Position numbers and translations under genes: made by a program. Below the pieces are notes generated by a model. The model saw nothing but the letters and a program-made list of their open reading frames with translations, made no database searches and was not told the DNA's origin. Positions 37,931-39,893 of a DNA stretch of 39,893 nt are shown in pieces; position 1 is the first letter of the stretch, and every line of letters starts with the position of its first letter. The stretch is from the IMG/VR virus record IMGVR_UViG_3300044492_000138, positions 1 to 39,893 of that record; one strand, 5' to 3'. The DNA comes from a virus.

Positions 37931-37982
37931 AAACGCGCTCTCCTGGTTGGTTGTGGTGGCAACAGGGGCGATGTAGCACCGT

Positions 37983-38017
37983 GTTGACATCGCGTCAACA
38001 GTTGTCTAGATTGCAAC
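37983..38017. promoter_or_regulatory. Divergent promoter with operator palindrome
   Basis: GTTGACATCGCGTCAAC (37983-37999) holds a -35 on each strand. Rightward: TTGACA (37984) then TAGATT at 17 bp, serving the Cro/CI-like gene. Leftward: TTGACG then TACATC at 17 bp, serving the gene at 37930. GTTGTCTAGATTGCAAC (38001-38017), with weaker symmetry, may be a second binding site over the rightward -10. Confidence 0.7.
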
Positions 38018-38043
38018 CACCGAAAAACGGGAGATAGGACATT

Positions 38044-38280
38044 ATGACTAAGCCGAAGGGACCGAAGGCGAAGCCGGGCGATTGGGCAAAAGATTACCGC
38101 CGCAGGAACGGGATCACGCAACAGCAACTTGCTGATAAGCTTGGGCTTTCCAAGTCGCTGATATGCCGTTTTGAGAACGGCGAACGCGTGCCAGATATCG
38201 AGCTTGTGCCGACGATCAAGGCAAAGCTTGGCATCATGCCCCGGCTGGTTCGGCCGGACCTTGCAAGCATCCTCCGCTAG
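38044..38280 (+). CDS. Cro/CI-type (XRE) transcriptional regulator
   Basis: 78 residues; GGGAG upstream. Basic start (MTKPKGPKAKPGDW), then the helix-turn-helix RRRNGITQQQLADKLGLSKSLICRFENGERVP (20-50), the standard XRE fold. It ends after about 25 further residues with no dimerisation or peptidase domain, which fits a Cro-like protein. Operator palindromes lie in its own promoter and two promoters downstream; it is the best candidate to bind them. Confidence 0.85.
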   Translation: MTKPKGPKAKPGDWAKDYRRRNGITQQQLADKLGLSKSLICRFENGERVPDIELVPTIKAKLGIMPRLVRPDLASILR

Positions 38281-38315
38281 GGCAATCACAACGGGATCGA
38301 TCGGGAGCAATGATC

Positions 38316-38699
38316 ATGATCGCGATAGACGAAAACGGGAAGACGGATGTTGAGCGGGCAACCGATCGCGCAATGGAGGCCGCGGCCGAACTCGTCAACA
38401 CGCCGGGCGCGGTAGTCGCCACTGCCGAAGTGTCGGGCGTTGCGCTCGGCGACGACTTGAAGTTGCTGACGGTGGAACAGGGGTGGGAGGCGTCTATTGA
38501 ATGGAAGTCGTCATTGCAAGTGTACGGAAATGCAGAGGAACTGATCAGGGCGGGCGCGTACTACAGCGAGTCGTCGCCTGACGGTGAAAAGAGGTTTTGG
38601 CGCGCAATGGGCGAGGCGGTGCGAAAAGCCGAGCTACTAAAGACCGAGCTTTTAACATTCCTAGACGCCGCTCGCCGCTTTCCAAAATCGAGGTTCTAA
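38316..38699 (+). CDS. Early-region hypothetical protein
   Basis: 127 residues. The ATG at 38316 is preferred because GGGAG (38303) lies 8 nt upstream; an ATG at 38310 is too close. Mixed: helical N-terminus (VERATDRAMEAAAELVN), beta centre (AVVATAEVSGVALGDDLKLLTVEQGWEASIEW) and C-terminal helices. No family recognised. Coupled to the next gene by TAATG. Confidence 0.7.
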   Translation: MIAIDENGKTDVERATDRAMEAAAELVNTPGAVVATAEVSGVALGDDLKLLTVEQGWEASIEWKSSLQVYGNAEELIRAGAYYSESSPDGEKRFWRAMGEAVRKAELLKTELLTFLDAARRFPKSRF

Positions 38700-38977
38700 T
38701 GGCTGAAGAGCAACGCACCGTAGGGCCGTTGGTCCTTATGTCAACGGCGGTGGGCGTCTATTCATTCGATGATACTGGGCATGTGTACGGCTGGTCACCG
38801 CCCTATCGCATGAAGCGGACGGACTGGCTTAGGGAGCCGTTGCCACCACCTCCGCCACCACCTATCCCGTTTCGTTGGGGGCCGAATGGATGCTTGATAT
38901 TGCTCGGCTACATGCTGACCGCATACGCTGCGGCTGTGACGCTGGCGATAATGGTGGTGGGGGTGATCAATGGATGA
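38699..38977 (+). CDS. Pro-rich protein with C-terminal membrane segment
   Basis: 92 residues from a TAATG start. An ordered N-terminus (TVGPLVLMSTAVGVYSFDDTGHVYGW), eight consecutive Pro residues (PLPPPPPPPIP), then one membrane segment (LILLGYMLTAYAAAVTLAIMVVGVI). Tail-anchored topology likely. Function unknown; early expression suggests host takeover or superinfection roles. Confidence 0.65.
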   Translation: MAEEQRTVGPLVLMSTAVGVYSFDDTGHVYGWSPPYRMKRTDWLREPLPPPPPPPIPFRWGPNGCLILLGYMLTAYAAAVTLAIMVVGVING

Positions 38978-39149
38978 TCCGTTGTCATTGGGCGAGCGTC
39001 GCATTCTGATCAATCAGCGGGCGCTAATGCTGGCTCTTCGGTGCCTCATCGGCGATATCAAGGTGACGCCAGCAATCGCCATACAGACGCTTCGAGAGGA
39101 TGCGGACGAGACGCTAAAATTATTGCAGCGGACATCCAAGCGGAGTTGA
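38970..39149 (+). CDS. Small helical protein
   Basis: 59 residues from the ATG at 38970, overlapping the previous gene by 8 bp. Helical (LGERRILINQRALMLALRCLIGDI, then AIAIQTLREDADETLKLLQRT). Its last codons run into the operator at 39145. Function unknown. Confidence 0.65.
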   Translation: MDDPLSLGERRILINQRALMLALRCLIGDIKVTPAIAIQTLREDADETLKLLQRTSKRS

Positions 39150-39174
39150 CAATCTGTCAACAGCCACATACACT
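39145..39174 (+). promoter_or_regulatory. Promoter with 17-bp operator
   Basis: GTTGACAATCTGTCAAC (39145-39161) has perfect 7-bp arms. TTGACA inside it serves as -35 with TACACT 17 bp downstream (39169-39174), about 35 bp before the next gene. Binding of a repressor here would cover the -35. Confidence 0.75.
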
Positions 39175-39207
39175 CCAAGGGTCGAAACCAACCAATGGAG
39201 ATGTTCG

Positions 39208-39414
39208 ATGAAAAAGCTGTTTTGGGTGCAATATCAAAGCGTTGATAAGCAATGGTACGATCAGGCGCCGGCCGAAGATATGGCAACGGCCATTGAGCTT
39301 TGCGTTGTCTACCAGACGCGCTCGCCGCAAGTGCGCTACCGGGCGATCGAGCGGGCCGACAAGGTGATATATCCGGATCATGAAATCGATCCGGCTAAGG
39401 AGCTTGGCGCGTAA
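39208..39414 (+). CDS. Small early protein
   Basis: 68 residues; GGAG upstream. KKLFWVQYQSVDKQWYDQAPAEDMATAIELCVVYQTRSPQVRYRAIERADKVIYP has a compact alpha/beta look (strand-helix-strand). It has its own operator-controlled promoter. No family recognised. Confidence 0.75.
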   Translation: MKKLFWVQYQSVDKQWYDQAPAEDMATAIELCVVYQTRSPQVRYRAIERADKVIYPDHEIDPAKELGA

Positions 39415-39420
39415 TTAGAA

Positions 39421-39450
39421 GTTGACAGGCTGTCAACTATGCGGTACGGA
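39421..39450 (+). promoter_or_regulatory. Promoter with 17-bp operator
   Basis: GTTGACAGGCTGTCAAC (39421-39437), perfect 7-bp arms, lies 7 bp after the previous stop. TTGACA is followed 17 bp later by TACGGA, a weak -10, with GATAAT a little further on. A half-site GTTGACA also lies at 39469-39475, over the ribosome-binding region of the next gene. Confidence 0.65.
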
Positions 39451-39477
39451 TAATCATCGGAAACGGAGGTTGACACG

Positions 39478-39741
39478 ATGAGCACGAAATACCAAGTAGT
39501 TGACAGCCGAGGTAAGACCCACACGCGCACAACCGAAGAGCGGACATACACCCATGCCGTTGTCGCTCACTACCCGGAGCACAAAGGCCACGATGGCAGG
39601 ACATGGCCCACTGCCGATCGCGTATCATGGGCCGGCTCGCTGCGGCTGGCACAGAAGAATGCAGGGACATGGAAGCGCGCCGCCTCCGTCGAGATTATTG
39701 AGGCGCAGGTTGTTGACAAGCGCGCAACAGTCAAGGCGTAG
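39478..39741 (+). CDS. Small early protein
   Basis: 87 residues; GGAGG lies 8 nt before the ATG. TKYQVVDSRGKTHTRTTEERTYTHAVVAHYPEHKG, then RVSWAGSLRLAQKNAGTWKRAASVEIIEAQVVDK. Basic, alpha/beta. Its own operator-controlled promoter suggests it belongs to the repressor regulon. Function unknown. Confidence 0.75.
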   Translation: MSTKYQVVDSRGKTHTRTTEERTYTHAVVAHYPEHKGHDGRTWPTADRVSWAGSLRLAQKNAGTWKRAASVEIIEAQVVDKRATVKA

Positions 39742-39755
39742 CCAGTCCGGCTACG
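39737..39755 (+). terminator. Hairpin at end of early gene
   Basis: CGTAGCC and GGCTACG form a 7-bp stem with a 5-nt loop, overlapping the stop codon at 39739. No T tract follows. A second possible stem, GGGGAGG with CCTCCCC, lies just downstream. Weak terminator evidence. Confidence 0.45.
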
Positions 39756-39893
39756 CTGGGGAGGTGAGGCAGTCAAGCCCCCTCCCCCTCACTTAACCAC
39801 AGCGTACCTGCAATACCTGCCATGCGTAGGCAGCAGAGCTAAAGCCTTGACAAGTCCGGGTTGGCCATGTTACAGCAACGCCACGCTATATGC
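39756..39893. other. Right-edge stretch without an intact gene
   Basis: 138 bp with no supported rightward gene. TTGACA at 39847 lacks a good -10. On the minus strand, 39893-39870 is open in the frame that would continue the cut left-edge gene if the molecule is circular, ending at TAA (39872-39870). Confidence 0.5.

Noticed and set aside
39847-39875. TTGACA as a promoter at the right edge
   Set aside because: No acceptable -10 at 16-18 bp (GTTACA, TTACAG, TACAGC) and no gene downstream in the window.
1-39893. tRNA, rRNA, insertion sequence, integrase or attachment site
   Set aside because: None was seen on either strand; the intergenic gaps are too short or lack cloverleaf-like or terminal-repeat structure.

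Overview
The window looks like a nearly complete genome, about 40 kb, of a short-tailed (podovirus-like) phage or prophage of an alphaproteobacterium. A portal protein, a P22/SU10-type neck adaptor and a nozzle-like protein are present, with no tape measure, tail tube or sheath gene. The host is most likely in the Hyphomicrobiales, Bradyrhizobium-like. The clues are the GC-rich sequence, a helix-turn-helix protein and a DnaA-domain protein of types I associate with rhizobial phages and genomes, and an Omp25/Omp31-type outer-membrane barrel whose N-terminus resembles Bradyrhizobium barrels. No integrase, DNA polymerase, tRNA, insertion sequence or CRISPR array was seen. These are recognitions from memory of protein families; no database search was run.

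Layout. Positions 1-2501 are leftward: a DnaA-domain-IV protein, a small partner, a winged-helix protein and a helix-turn-helix protein cut by the left edge. From 2698 to 36644 everything is rightward. 2698-7803 carries PGDYG-like and small-terminase genes, a string of very small, end-overlapping genes (several zinc-ribbon), the large terminase, a DEDD exonuclease and an HNH-type protein. 7807-16850 is the head module: portal, a block of thirteen small genes plus a RusA resolvase, scaffold-like protein, major capsid protein and decoration-like protein, closed by a hairpin. 16954-20710 is a cargo block: a GT8-like glycosyltransferase, a methyltransferase-DUF115 fusion and a small Acb2/Tad1-like protein. 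20797-33825 holds neck, nozzle, fibers and probable internal/ejection proteins. 34077-36644 is lysis (endolysin, holin, overlapping spanin pair) followed by an outer-membrane barrel and small membrane proteins, ending at a good terminator. 36716-37930 is leftward, including a secreted protein. 38044-39741 is rightward and begins with a Cro/CI-type regulator.

Regulation. A 17-bp palindrome, GTTGACA-N3-TGTCAAC, occurs at least five times, only near the two window ends. Three copies overlap the -35 box of promoters around the Cro/CI-like gene and two small early genes; two sit 21 bp apart near the left edge. They look like operators of one repressor. If the two window ends are joined, the cut left gene closes after seven more codons, so the window may be a circularly permuted whole genome.

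Most unusual points: the large terminase has lost all three canonical nuclease aspartates; five proteins of the tail and internal-protein region share a C-terminal L-(K/R)-(R/A)-(A/T)-M-M signature; the endolysin ribosome-binding site lies inside a hairpin; and several genes overlap out of phase.
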